From Lentisphaerae bacterium ADurb.Bin082 (GTDB taxonomy: Bacteria; Verrucomicrobiota; Lentisphaeria; Oligosphaerales; Oligosphaeraceae): DNA of 36,551 nucleotides. A program made the translations under genes and the position numbers. Location of the stretch: positions 1 through 36,551 of the forward strand of contig MWEG01000047.1 in assembly GCA_002070945.1 (NCBI GenBank). The letters run 5' to 3'. The notes under the pieces were generated by a model that was not told where the DNA came from, did no database searches, and saw nothing but the letters and a program-made list of their open reading frames with translations. Shown here in pieces: positions 24,281 to 31,965 of this stretch (position 1 is the stretch's first letter; every line of letters begins with the position of its first letter).

Positions 24281-24440
24281 GCTTGTCATGACCCATACGG
24301 GGCATGGCAAAGTACGGTAGCGGGGATATCGCCCTACCCATTATGGACTTATGTGCCTCAATGAAGGCTGCGCCAGGGAGGAAACGACCCCCGTGTTTTT
24401 AGGGGGCGGCATGGACACCCATGCCGCCCCCTTTTATTTT
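24281..24440 (+). ncRNA. Candidate structured small RNA of unknown class
   Basis: There is no coding frame between the TetR gene and the convergent beta-helix gene. A -10-like TATACT (24269-24274) precedes a chain of hairpins: 24284-24309 (TGTCATG with CATGGCA, plus CCC with GGG), 24316-24338 (GGTAG with CTACC) and 24355-24368 (GCCT with AGGC). A purine-rich loop (GGGAGGAAACGACCC) and a very strong terminator follow. I compared it mentally with 6S, SRP, RNase P, tmRNA and common riboswitches and found no match. The next plus-strand gene is far away, so it is not an obvious leader. It could alternatively be the 3' untranslated region of garK-tetR. Confidence 0.45.
24402..24440 (+). terminator. 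Strong intrinsic terminator
   Basis: A perfect 13-bp stem (GGGGGCGGCATGG, loop ACAC, complementary arm to 24431) is followed by TTTTATTTTT. The T-run is only on the plus-strand side, so it ends the candidate small RNA or garK-tetR transcripts. Confidence 0.92.
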
Positions 24441-24467
24441 TGCGCTCGAATCGCTTTCAGCCGCCGA

Positions 24468-26477
24468 TTATTTTTTCTCGGTGAGGGTCAATCCTGGGGC
24501 AGGACTGAGCAAAGACGGCACGCCGAAGAGTTCGACGTGGAAGTCCTCATGGAAGGCCTTGCTGGCGCGGTCAAAGCGTAGTTTCCAGACACCGGCCTGG
24601 GCGGCCTGCTGGGGAGTGGCGATGAACTGCTCAATGTCGACCACATCGTCTTTTTCCCAGACATTGTTGCCGACCGGGTCAAAGAGAGTGACCTTGGCGC
24701 CTTCCTCGCCTTCACCCCAGCAATGGATGGCGAATTCTGGTGTTCCAGCCGGGACGTGGAAGAAGGCGTCGCCAATGGTCGCGACGACATCGATGGTTCC
24801 TGCCATGGCAATGGGCCGGTTGCTGGCGCGCAGCTCAATCCAGCAGCTGCCGCCCGGGATGTTCAGCCGATAAAGGCCGGTCATCGGAGCTGAAGCCAGG
24901 GTGAACGTCGCTTCCTCCTGGAACTTGATTTTGCCCAGTTCGGTCTTTCCGCCCTTGGGGTCGGTAAGCACGACTTTGTCGGTCGCGCCCTCAAGCTTGG
25001 CAAGCCGACCATAGTATGCCTTCACCTCAATGGCTTCGCCCTGGTTCGCGTAAACCAGGAAGTCACCGCCGCGACGGAAGCGCAGGCCCTTGAACGTGGC
25101 AGCCGCCGGCGCTGCCTCGACTGGCGTCAGCTCGACGCTGGACAGGTCGACCGAAGGCAGACGCCTGACGATGCGGGACGGAAACGTCGTCTTCAGCCAT
25201 TCCTGGGTCAGGGCCTGGGTAGTCGTTTTGCCGTCGCACACCACCGTGATCGCGCCGCTGACGTGGCTGGGATAATAGCCGCCCAGGGATGCGTCGCTGT
25301 ATCTCAGGAAGGGCCGGTCGACAGAGTCCTCGACGGTCACATTCGTGAAGACGACTTTGCCGGGCAGGGGAGCACCGTCCGTATAGTTATGCGTGCTGAT
25401 CGTAATCGGGGCGAAACTGCCGCCGCAGTCACGGATTTTCAGATTGGTGAACTCGAAGTCCAAATCGTCATTGGCCTTGGTGCTGATGCCGATGGCGGCG
25501 CCGCCGGAGTTCTCGAATGAGCAGTTGACCACCTTGACCAGGCCGCTCGTGGCGGGTTTCGGAGTCTTGCGTGCGCGGGTGATAAAGGCAAAGGCGCTCC
25601 GCTTGTCTCCGCGGGACACGCAGTTTTCGAGCGTGATAGTCAGGGCGCCGTGTTTCTGGGTATCCATATTAGGCAGATAGAATTCGTAGCCGTCGCCAGC
25701 GTTGTTTTCGGTGATGCAGTTGCGCATGACGCAGTTGATGAGCGGCTCGTGGGCGTGGTTGGGTTCGAAGTCAATGCCGGCCTGGGGCGCAGTGCCCCAG
25801 GTGTTGCGCATGATGGTGTCTTCGATGAGCAGGTTGATGGCGGCGATGACGCTGATGCCCTGACGGTTGTTGCCGTCGCAAATCACCTTGCGGATGACCG
25901 TGTCCGTACAGTAGCGACCTGCACCGGCGCCCACATAGATGCCGTCGCCGCCAGAGTCGATGATGGACAAATTCTCGATGCGTACGTTCTTAGTGCCGCG
26001 CAAAGTGATGCCGTGACGCCATTCGGCTTTCACGTAGGCGTCGGTGTGGTAGTCGGCCTTGAACATACGCAGGGTCGCGCCCGTTCCCAGTCCGAGCAAA
26101 GTGACGTTTTCAACGTAGACTAGCCTGAGCATGGAGTCGTTGGTGCCTTTGTAAGCGCCGCGCAGAGCCTGGAGTTCAACGCCTTCCTCAAAGACGATCT
26201 CCTGGTTGCTGACCAGGGTGAGCGGCTGGGTGATCCAGGGGCCGGCCGACACTTTGTCGATAATCAGGCGAGGAACCTCGGAGTTGATGGCAGCCTGGAG
26301 ATTCCCCGTGCTGTCCTTGGCGTCATATCCCCACCAGGACGCACGCGCTTCCTTGCGCGCTCCAGACAGAACTTCATCAATCATGAGCGGCTGGGCATCC
26401 TGGCTGAAGGCTGGGACAACCGTCAACAGGACGGCAAAAGCCAGGCCGAAAAAAGGCAGGGTTTTTCTCGTTTGCAT
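24468..26477 (-). CDS. Secreted right-handed beta-helix protein (pectate-lyase-like fold)
   Basis: The start is placed at ATG 26477 because AAGAGG lies seven bases upstream. The ATG at 26483 is only one base from it. The protein is 669 residues with a signal peptide (FFGLAFAVLLTVVPAFS, then Q). A Trp-containing segment with AAINSEVPRLIID is typical of the start of beta-helix enzymes. Residues ~115-370 repeat short strands with aligned Asn/Gly turns (NVRIENLSIIDSGGDGIYVG, then NRQGISVIAAINLLIEDTIM). The C-terminal ~200 residues look like beta-sandwich domains. No catalytic residues can be assigned with certainty. A polysaccharide lyase or hydrolase, or a binding protein, is plausible, in keeping with the heparinase-like gene at the left edge. 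Confidence 0.8.
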   Translation of the reverse strand: MQTRKTLPFFGLAFAVLLTVVPAFSQDAQPLMIDEVLSGARKEARASWWGYDAKDSTGNLQAAINSEVPRLIIDKVSAGPWITQPLTLVSNQEIVFEEGVELQALRGAYKGTNDSMLRLVYVENVTLLGLGTGATLRMFKADYHTDAYVKAEWRHGITLRGTKNVRIENLSIIDSGGDGIYVGAGAGRYCTDTVIRKVICDGNNRQGISVIAAINLLIEDTIMRNTWGTAPQAGIDFEPNHAHEPLINCVMRNCITENNAGDGYEFYLPNMDTQKHGALTITLENCVSRGDKRSAFAFITRARKTPKPATSGLVKVVNCSFENSGGAAIGISTKANDDLDFEFTNLKIRDCGGSFAPITISTHNYTDGAPLPGKVVFTNVTVEDSVDRPFLRYSDASLGGYYPSHVSGAITVVCDGKTTTQALTQEWLKTTFPSRIVRRLPSVDLSSVELTPVEAAPAAATFKGLRFRRGGDFLVYANQGEAIEVKAYYGRLAKLEGATDKVVLTDPKGGKTELGKIKFQEEATFTLASAPMTGLYRLNIPGGSCWIELRASNRPIAMAGTIDVVATIGDAFFHVPAGTPEFAIHCWGEGEEGAKVTLFDPVGNNVWEKDDVVDIEQFIATPQQAAQAGVWKLRFDRASKAFHEDFHVELFGVPSLLSPAPGLTLTEKK

Positions 26478-26558
26478 GGACATTCCTCTTGTGGGGTTGA
26501 AGAAAATAGGCGCTGGAAAACCGCGCCCAGGCTTGGGATAAAAACGGGCAAATTACCG

Positions 26559-26587
26559 AATATAAACGCAAAACTAAATATAAACAA
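26559..26587 (-). promoter_or_regulatory. Candidate sigma70 promoter of the beta-helix gene
   Basis: On the minus strand TTGTTT (26587-26582), a 17-base spacer and TATATT (26564-26559) lie about 80 bases before the ATG at 26477. The surroundings are AT-rich. Confidence 0.55.
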
Positions 26588-26623
26588 ATACAAAATGCAT
26601 GCGGGGGGCTGAAAACTGGCTGT

Positions 26624-27550
26624 TCAGCAGGCTTGGTTCGGCTCTTGGCTGTGGCTTGCGCTGGCCTTGGCGTCATCATCGGCTACTCTTTGGCTGCGTC
26701 GAAATCGTCGCCAGGACCATCCTGCCAGGGGGAGGAGCAGAACCGCGACCAGGGCATACAGTCCAACGCGCACTGGCGCAGTCAAGCTGTCGACGGTTCT
26801 GGCGAAGGTTTCCGGGGAATTTTCTGCGGTTGTCTCCAGGCCTTCGCGGACGCCAGTGCTGACCTGGAAGGCCGCGATGATGGCAGCAGCGGACAGGCCG
26901 CTGCTCATAATGTGCTTCCAGGACAGGTGGTCCAGGAAAGCTGTTCCAGAGGGCGCTTTCCCATAATAATCCAGGAGCATTTTGGCAGTGGCGGGATTGT
27001 CGGCTTTCTGGGCGTATCCGACCAGCCGGGGCAAGTCCGCTGCAGGAGCGTGGGTCAGCTGCTTGATGGCGTCGTCGCCAAACGTCGCGACCAGGCGTCG
27101 TGAGATGCCTGGAGCCTTGACTTCCAGGTCCAGTACGGTCGGTCCCAGGCGCTTGGCCAAAGGCACCAGGTCATCGGCATGCAGTGCCAGGGTTCGGGCG
27201 GCGGCAGGTCGGAGCCGAGCCAGATGCCAGAAGTCATCGCCATGCTTGAGTCCTTGGTTCAGGGTTTCCAAGCCGCCGTCAGCAACGACTTTGAGGATGT
27301 CATCGCCATATTGCGTCGCTAATTTCTTGGCGGTTTGATTGGCGGCCTTGCGGGCAGCCGGCGCCAGCGTCTTGCCGCTGCGTTTAGCGGCCTGTTCGAC
27401 GGCTTCGCCGATAATTTTGGCGGCTGGGGCGGCAGTCGCAGTCAGGTCAAATCCTGCTGTCATGAGCAAGACAGCACTGGCGACGCAGCGCAAGCAGCCG
27501 ACTGAGCGAGCAATTCGGCCAGGGGGAAGGCGGAAAAATCGCGCACGCAT
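26624..27550 (-). CDS. Membrane-anchored protein of unknown function
   Basis: The protein is 308 residues from ATG 27550, chosen because AAGGAG lies seven bases upstream. An ATG at 27556 is too close to it. A basic N-terminus and hydrophobic segment (VASAVLLMTAGFDLTATAA) form a signal peptide. A long helical region follows with repeated Ala/Leu/Asp motifs (KLATQYGDDILKVVADGG, LVATFGDDAIKQLTHAPA: a ~60-residue pattern seen at least twice). Near the C-terminus one or two membrane spans (VGLYALVAVLLLPLAGW) precede a basic tail. The repeated GDDxxK unit suggests a small alpha-solenoid in the periplasm. I do not recognise a family. It is two bases from the preceding gene and surely co-transcribed with it. 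Confidence 0.65.
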   Translation of the reverse strand: MRARFFRLPPGRIARSVGCLRCVASAVLLMTAGFDLTATAAPAAKIIGEAVEQAAKRSGKTLAPAARKAANQTAKKLATQYGDDILKVVADGGLETLNQGLKHGDDFWHLARLRPAAARTLALHADDLVPLAKRLGPTVLDLEVKAPGISRRLVATFGDDAIKQLTHAPAADLPRLVGYAQKADNPATAKMLLDYYGKAPSGTAFLDHLSWKHIMSSGLSAAAIIAAFQVSTGVREGLETTAENSPETFARTVDSLTAPVRVGLYALVAVLLLPLAGWSWRRFRRSQRVADDDAKASASHSQEPNQAC

Positions 27551-27552
27551 AG

Positions 27553-28536
27553 TCATTCTCCTTGCAGGTGTTGATGCAGCTGGGCAACGACGTCAGCAGC
27601 CGCCTGGTTGTGAAGCTCCAGAGCCTGGTTGCCGCTGTCAAGCGTGGTCTGGATGACGTTGTCACGGCAGGCGGCGATTTTATCGGTCAAGTCAAGGGTG
27701 ATTTCTCGCGGCAGACGGACGCGGGCGCTGTACAGGTCCCAAGTCGTCCACGCCACACTGCCTGCAAACACTATCGCGCCGATGACATCGCCCACCGGCA
27801 TGGGGCCATCAGCAGCAGCGCAGCCAGCGCCTACAGCCGAACCAGTGCCGACCCGGGCGGCTGCGGCTGTGATGACCCGAGTCATGGCGACAAGGCCGCT
27901 TTTGATGAAAATCACTTCGAGGCCAGCACCGATAGTGGCCAAGGCAGTCTCGAAAGCGGCTTCGTTGACCTGCGCAGCAGTGTCAGCCAAAGCAACGCCG
28001 AGGTCTTTCAGCGCGGCCTCCGGCAGGACTGGTGCGACCTCTGGCCCGGAAAGCATGGTGGCCAGGTCAGCGCCGTAGAGCGTGCTGTTTTCCGCCAGTT
28101 GCAGGCAGAAGCGGTTCAGGTGCTGGCAAGCAAGGGCAGTGGCCTGGACGCTGGGAGTGCTGATGGTCGGCATCATGATGCTGGCGACAAGTTCTGCGGC
28201 AGTTTCCGTGCCGTTCAACTTATCCGCAGCCAAGCGATAGGCCAGTTCGACCGAGGTCTCCCAGGAAGTGAGCTGAGCCGTGGCTTCCGGTACCTTGGCC
28301 AGAATGGCGTTGAAAGCCGCTTCAACGTCCTGGGAGACAACGCTGACAAAAGCAGTGTGAGCCTGGGCGTTGCTGAGGTTGTACGCATCTGTGCGGGCGT
28401 TGACGAGCTGAAGCAAGGCGTCACGGTCAACTGCCGACGACGAGGGGCGGCTGACCTGACTCCAGCGAAGCGCGACAATGGCCGCGACCGCAAGCAGGAC
28501 GACAAGCACAGTGAGACGAAGATGTGTTTTCGACAT
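27553..28536 (-). CDS. Membrane-associated protein of unknown function
   Basis: The protein is 327 residues from ATG 28536, with GGAGG seven bases upstream. Six extra codons from 28554 would disrupt that spacing. An N-terminal membrane anchor (RLTVLVVLLAVAAIVAL) is followed by an Ala-rich helical periplasmic region. A Gly/Ala-rich hydrophobic stretch around residues 215-275 (AMTRVITAAAARVGTGSAVG, then PVGDVIGAIVFAGSVAW) may insert in the membrane. The C-terminus is helical and polar. No known family is evident. The gene precedes and is coupled to the 308-residue membrane protein gene, so the two products probably form one envelope complex. Confidence 0.65.
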   Translation of the reverse strand: MSKTHLRLTVLVVLLAVAAIVALRWSQVSRPSSSAVDRDALLQLVNARTDAYNLSNAQAHTAFVSVVSQDVEAAFNAILAKVPEATAQLTSWETSVELAYRLAADKLNGTETAAELVASIMMPTISTPSVQATALACQHLNRFCLQLAENSTLYGADLATMLSGPEVAPVLPEAALKDLGVALADTAAQVNEAAFETALATIGAGLEVIFIKSGLVAMTRVITAAAARVGTGSAVGAGCAAADGPMPVGDVIGAIVFAGSVAWTTWDLYSARVRLPREITLDLTDKIAACRDNVIQTTLDSGNQALELHNQAAADVVAQLHQHLQGE

Positions 28537-28612
28537 GGCGCAACCTCCTTCCACTCAATCAACATCACGATGATAAAACGCTCGAAACGGCGGTTCATTG
28601 GACGAGGGACGA

Positions 28613-28756
28613 ATGGTGAATGGTGAATGGTGAAGGCGAGGGGTCAACGTCCACCAGCCCTATTGTCCACTAAAGTCCACTAATGTCCACTTCTGTCCAA
28701 AGTCCATCGCCTACTAACGTCCATTAACGTCCACTAACGTCCACTGTCCACTAAAG
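28613..28756. repeat. ATGGTGA heptamers and TGGAC-type array (reverse orientation)
   Basis: Three ATGGTGA heptamers (28613-28633) are followed by AGGGGTCAACGTC, a linker also present in reverse complement at 31841-31856. Then comes an array of GTCCACT/GTCCATT units (28663-28756) that reads TGGAC on the minus strand. The ~375-base gap between the membrane-protein pair and the ceramidase-like gene is almost wholly repeats. Confidence 0.85.
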
Positions 28757-28823
28757 CGTCTTTACCCTGGGCGCCTAACGCCGCAGCCTGCCTGAACTCC
28801 GAGTATCAACCCATGGCCAATTA
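28746..28823 (+). repeat. Copy 2 of the ~78-bp dispersed intergenic element
   Basis: This is about 85% identical by eye to the reverse complement of 1968-2044, and again joined to a TGGAC array on the same side. The two copies lie in opposite orientation 26.7 kb apart. Confidence 0.75.
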
Positions 28824-28855
28824 CATACGACCGCCTTAACTACGTACCCTGGCCA

Positions 28856-28883
28856 TTGCAAAAACCGTGTTTAGTCTTACATT
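28856..28883 (+). promoter_or_regulatory. Possible promoter of the ceramidase-like gene
   Basis: TTGCAA (28856-28861), a 16-base spacer and TACATT (28878-28883) lie about 50 bases before the ATG. The match is moderate. Confidence 0.3.
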
Positions 28884-28931
28884 GTATGAGGCGTTTTTTC
28901 AACCGACAACAACAAGCAGGAGACAACAAGT

Positions 28932-30266
28932 ATGTTCGAATTCGGTTTTGCGAAAGAAGATATCACACCGTCGTATGGCATTCCGCTGTGTGGCTATTTC
29001 AATCCACGCCCTAATCGCGGCGCTCTTGATCCCCTGACTATCAAGGCTGCGGTGTTCCGGAGCGGCAAAACCACCATGGCCATTGTTTCGTATGACCTCT
29101 GCCTGCTCCCGGGTGAATTTGTGCAGCGGCTCATTGCCGCGCTCAAAAAGGCCGGCGTGGCTTTTGCCGAAAATATCCTGTTTTCAGCCACGCACACCCA
29201 CACTGGCCCGTACACGTCCGGGCTATTCGATGGCTACGCTGATCCCGGCTACATGAACATGCTTGAGGCAAAGACGGTTTCCGCGGTGCAGTGTGCCACC
29301 GCCAGCCTGGCGCCGGCCGAGCTGCTGGCCACTCAGACCGAATGTACCACCCTGTCGTTCAATCGCCGGTATTGGATGAAAAACGGCGTCGTTCTCACCA
29401 ATCCCGGCAAATTGAACCCGCAGATCGACCGGCCTGAAGGCGGGACTGACCCCTCGATTCCACTGCTCGCCATCCGCCAGGAGGGCTTTTATCGGCTGCT
29501 GCTGGCCAATATCGTCAACCACACCGACACCATTGGCGGCGACCTCGTCTCAGCCGACTGGCCAGGCCGCATGGAACACGAAATCCAGGCGCGCCTGGGC
29601 TATGACGTGCCCGTGATCACCATTATCGGCGCCCAGGGCAATATCAATCATTTCAACACTGCGACCGCCGCCGACCAGACTTCGTACCAGGAAGCCACCC
29701 GCATCGGCAAGGGCTACGCCGCAACCATCCTGGCGGCGCTCTACCAGCTTAATGAAGTCAAAGTCAAATCCATCAAGGCAGCGACAACGACGCTGGAAGT
29801 GCCGTATATCACCGTGACTGACGAGGAATACGAGGAAGCGAAAAAGACAGTCGAAAAATTCCGCGACGCGGTCATGGAAGACGGCCGCGACTTCACCAGT
29901 GAAGACATCGCCAAAAAGCATCCTTTCGTGCTCAAGTTCTTTGCCGAGAATCTGATGAAATGTCGCGACCAGGCGCGTACGGACAAACGGGTGGAGAAGA
30001 TAATCGCCCTGCAATTCGACGATGCGATTGGCATAGTGTCCCTCCCGGCCGAGCCATTCGTGGAAATCGGCCTGGGCATCAAGGCGGCCTCGCGCTTCCC
30101 GCTGACCCTGGTGGCTGGGCTGAGCATGGGCGAAGTCGGCTATGTCGGCCTGCCCGAGCACTACACTCACGGCGGCGGCTACGAAACCAGCCCGTCGCCG
30201 GAAATGGCAGACCGTCTGGCCGGACAGAACATGATGAAAGCCGCCATCGAAGCGCTCAATAGCTGA
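28932..30266 (+). CDS. Neutral/alkaline ceramidase N-terminal-domain-like protein, cytosolic
   Basis: The protein has 444 residues and a CAGGAG site precedes the ATG. Family features are the N-terminal FGFAKEDITPSYGIPLCGYF (GxAxxDITP, G-Y), a conserved VSYDLCLL strand and the metal-site motif FSATHTHTGP (H88, H90). NHTDTIGGDLVSADWPG and IIGAQGNINHF resemble the family's HPT...SADfpG and gxaGdinP blocks. There is no signal peptide, unlike true secreted ceramidases, and it lacks their C-terminal domain. PVC bacteria carry many such proteins, whose real substrates are mostly unknown. Amide hydrolysis with a zinc ion is the family-based expectation. It is monocistronic and flanked by repeat-rich DNA. 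Confidence 0.85.
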   Translation: MFEFGFAKEDITPSYGIPLCGYFNPRPNRGALDPLTIKAAVFRSGKTTMAIVSYDLCLLPGEFVQRLIAALKKAGVAFAENILFSATHTHTGPYTSGLFDGYADPGYMNMLEAKTVSAVQCATASLAPAELLATQTECTTLSFNRRYWMKNGVVLTNPGKLNPQIDRPEGGTDPSIPLLAIRQEGFYRLLLANIVNHTDTIGGDLVSADWPGRMEHEIQARLGYDVPVITIIGAQGNINHFNTATAADQTSYQEATRIGKGYAATILAALYQLNEVKVKSIKAATTTLEVPYITVTDEEYEEAKKTVEKFRDAVMEDGRDFTSEDIAKKHPFVLKFFAENLMKCRDQARTDKRVEKIIALQFDDAIGIVSLPAEPFVEIGLGIKAASRFPLTLVAGLSMGEVGYVGLPEHYTHGGGYETSPSPEMADRLAGQNMMKAAIEALNS

Positions 30267-30284
30267 AATAATGCGGCGAGGAGC

Positions 30285-30336
30285 GTACGTAGTACAGGCT
30301 TCAGCCTGCCGTACGTAGTACAGGCTTTAGCCTGCC
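30285..30336 (+). repeat. Tandem pair of 26-bp REP-like units
   Basis: Two adjacent 26-base copies (30285-30310 and 30311-30336), beginning GTACGTAGTACAGGCTT and ending AGCCTGCC, differ at a single base (C/T in the loop). Each holds the stem CAGGCT/AGCCTG. A third, stem-compensated version is at 24177-24205. The remaining ~370 bases before the prepilin-like gene contain a TGGACG stretch (30358-30390), a further module resembling 24140-24170, and the promoter. Confidence 0.8.
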
Positions 30337-30535
30337 GACCACGGTTGTTCATCGATCAATGGACGCTGTGGACGGCGTGGACGGCGGCTCATCACCTCTA
30401 TTCCACAGCCGGTGTACGCCATGTCCGCCGTGTTCATCGACGCGCAGCGGCGGAAGCGCTGAAAACATGCTGTTGGAATGGCCGTTATCAATCGGTGCCG
30501 ATTACCCCGACCAAAAACTTATCACGGGGTTGAAT

Positions 30536-30564
30536 TTGTTTTTTTGGCAACAGAAGGCTATAAT
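30536..30564 (+). promoter_or_regulatory. Sigma70 promoter of the prepilin-like gene
   Basis: TTGTTT (30536-30541), exactly 17 bases, then consensus TATAAT (30559-30564). This implies a ~135-base leader before the ATG at 30705. Confidence 0.65.
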
Positions 30565-30704
30565 ATGTCATTGGAAGGTAATTCACTTTTCGTTTCTGCC
30601 GCCAGCTGCGGCTTGGCCTCGCCGCAAACGCAACTTTTATCTAGGAAATAGCATTACAACCATCTGACACCCTGATTTCACCCTTAAAACATGGAGAGAG
30701 TCTC

Positions 30705-31466
30705 ATGAAAAAGCAACAACGCCTCTTTACCTTGATTGAATTGCTGGTCGTGATTGCGATCATCGCAATTCTGGCCGCCATGCTCCTGCCCGCCCTTGCG
30801 AAGGCCCGCGAAAAGGCCCAGCAAGCATCCTGCATCAGCAATCTGAAACAATTCGGCCTCGGCCTCAGCATGTACATCCAAGATGGCGGCATCAGGGCCT
30901 GCTTCCCGCGCAGCCCGTATATTGATGATTCGGATCAAGATGTCCGCAATACAAATGCCGACGTATGGATCAACTATACCCGTTCGGCCACCGATTTAAC
31001 TTTCAGGCCCTCTGGCGGGGCCACGGTTGGCGGAGTAGAAAATGCAGGTGATGCCGCCTTCTACAAATACATCGGTGACAAAGGCGTCTATGTCTGCCCG
31101 TCTGATATAAATGAATTTGGCAACTCATACGCCATCAATTCCGTCATCGCCCGGGATGGTTCCAGTAGGGTAAGCATGGTCAAGCAGCCCAGCTCAGTGC
31201 CAGCGTTCCTCGAAGAGGCTGGAGGCCGCCCCAGCCTGGATGGATTTTTTTGGGTCAGTTACGCAGATAGCGGCAGCACGCGCACTGTCAATATTGGTCA
31301 CAGCCAGGAGACCACGGCCGGCAGAGCCGACTTCAACCGCCACGGTGACTTGGCTATTTACGTCTTTGTCGATGGTCATGCCAGTGCCGAGTCCTGGAAA
31401 AAAGTGGATTATTTGAAGAAATGCGCCCAGATTAATTCATCGCAAACTATAGCAACGACCAACTAA
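30705..31466 (+). CDS. Prepilin-like (type II pseudopilin) H-X9-DG protein
   Basis: The protein has 253 residues and GGAGAG precedes the ATG. The N-terminus is a class III signal: [20 protein letters not shown], with Glu at position 5 after the expected cleavage point and a long hydrophobic helix, then [20 protein letters not shown], a sequence typical of PVC prepilin families. The residue before FTLIE is Leu, where Gly is canonical. The globular part has VYVCPSD and ends with [14 protein letters not shown], an exact H-X9-DG motif. PVC genomes carry dozens of these proteins. Functions are unknown, though surface or secretion roles are presumed. It has its own promoter and terminator. Confidence 0.92.
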   Translation: MKKQQRLFTLIELLVVIAIIAILAAMLLPALAKAREKAQQASCISNLKQFGLGLSMYIQDGGIRACFPRSPYIDDSDQDVRNTNADVWINYTRSATDLTFRPSGGATVGGVENAGDAAFYKYIGDKGVYVCPSDINEFGNSYAINSVIARDGSSRVSMVKQPSSVPAFLEEAGGRPSLDGFFWVSYADSGSTRTVNIGHSQETTAGRADFNRHGDLAIYVFVDGHASAESWKKVDYLKKCAQINSSQTIATTN

Positions 31467-31517
31467 TGACGGGATTATATCCTGAGTCCACTGTGACTTG
31501 ACAAGACTTCTCACCCG

Positions 31518-31549
31518 CCCGTCGGCTTTCCTAAGCCGGCGGGCTTTTT
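31518..31549 (+). terminator. Intrinsic terminator after the prepilin-like gene
   Basis: CCCGTCGGCTT pairs with AAGCCGGCGGG (one G-T pair) around TCCT, followed by CTTTTTG. It lies about 50 bases after the stop codon. Confidence 0.85.
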
Positions 31550-31626
31550 GTGGGGCAATAGGGGCGAATGGGGGGCGGATGCCCGGATTTTCGACCGGGT
31601 GCCTTAGGAAAACGCTGCCAGGCGAT

Positions 31627-31656
31627 TTGCGTATTTTGAAAACAGTGTCATATTAT
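31627..31656 (+). promoter_or_regulatory. Promoter of tRNA-His
   Basis: TTGCGT (31627-31632), an 18-base spacer and TATTAT (31651-31656) place the start about 20 bases before the mature 5' end. Confidence 0.55.
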
Positions 31657-31682
31657 ATCACTTGACAAAATTTTATGGTGAT

Positions 31683-31760
31683 GGTGGCTGTAGCTCAGTT
31701 GGTTAGAGCGTCTGGTTGTGGCCCAGAAGGTCGCCGGTTCAATTCCGGTCAGTCACCCCA
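31683..31760 (+). tRNA. tRNA-His (anticodon GTG)
   Basis: A complete cloverleaf is visible. The acceptor GTGGCTG pairs with CAGTCAC (one G-T pair), and an extra 5' G at 31683 faces discriminator C, the histidine identity element. The D arm includes AGCTCAGTTGGTTAGAGC, the anticodon stem is TCTGG/CCAGA around TTGTGGC, and the T arm is GCCGG-TTCAATT-CCGGT. CCA is encoded. It has its own promoter and terminator, so it is a single-gene unit. I saw no repeat of its 3' end that would suggest an integrated element. Confidence 0.97.
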
Positions 31761-31768
31761 ATTTCTTA

Positions 31769-31812
31769 CCCTCCTTGCTGAACACGTGCAGCAGGGAGGG
31801 TTTGTTTTTTTG
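31769..31812 (+). terminator. Intrinsic terminator after tRNA-His
   Basis: CCCTCCTTGCTG pairs with CAGCAGGGAGGG (one G-T pair) around an 8-base loop, followed by TTTGTTTTTTT. Confidence 0.9.
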
Positions 31813-31965
31813 TGGACAGGAGTGGACAATAAGGCTGATAGACGTTGACCCCTCACCTCTAACGAATTATGAATTATGAATTATGAATTATGAATTATGA
31901 AATGCGCCTCATTCAGCATTCAGCATTCAGCATTCGCCCCTCGCCCCTAAACAAAGCCCATTGTG
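31811..31965 (-). repeat. Composite heptamer microsatellite, copy 2 (inverted), with TGGAC remnant
   Basis: On the plus strand a short TGGAC piece (31811-31830) is followed by GACGTTGACCCCTCACC, then five ATTATGA heptamers (31866-31900), the linker AATGCGCCTCAT and three TCAGCAT heptamers (31913-31933). The flank CGCCCCTCGCCCCTAAACAA comes next. This is the reverse complement of the 21351-21460 arrangement with different copy number. The remaining ~215 bases up to hydC show no gene. A 62-codon ORF starting at 31890 lies partly in the repeat and is not credible. Confidence 0.9.

Noticed and set aside
24281..24440. SRP, 6S, RNase P or common riboswitch RNA
   Set aside because: The conserved signatures of these classes as I know them (SRP GGAAGCA-type loop, RNase P GAGGAAAGTCC core, TPP CTGAGA and others) are absent.
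31683..31760. tRNA-His as attachment site of an integrated element
   Set aside because: No second copy of the tRNA 3' end and no integrase gene in the window.
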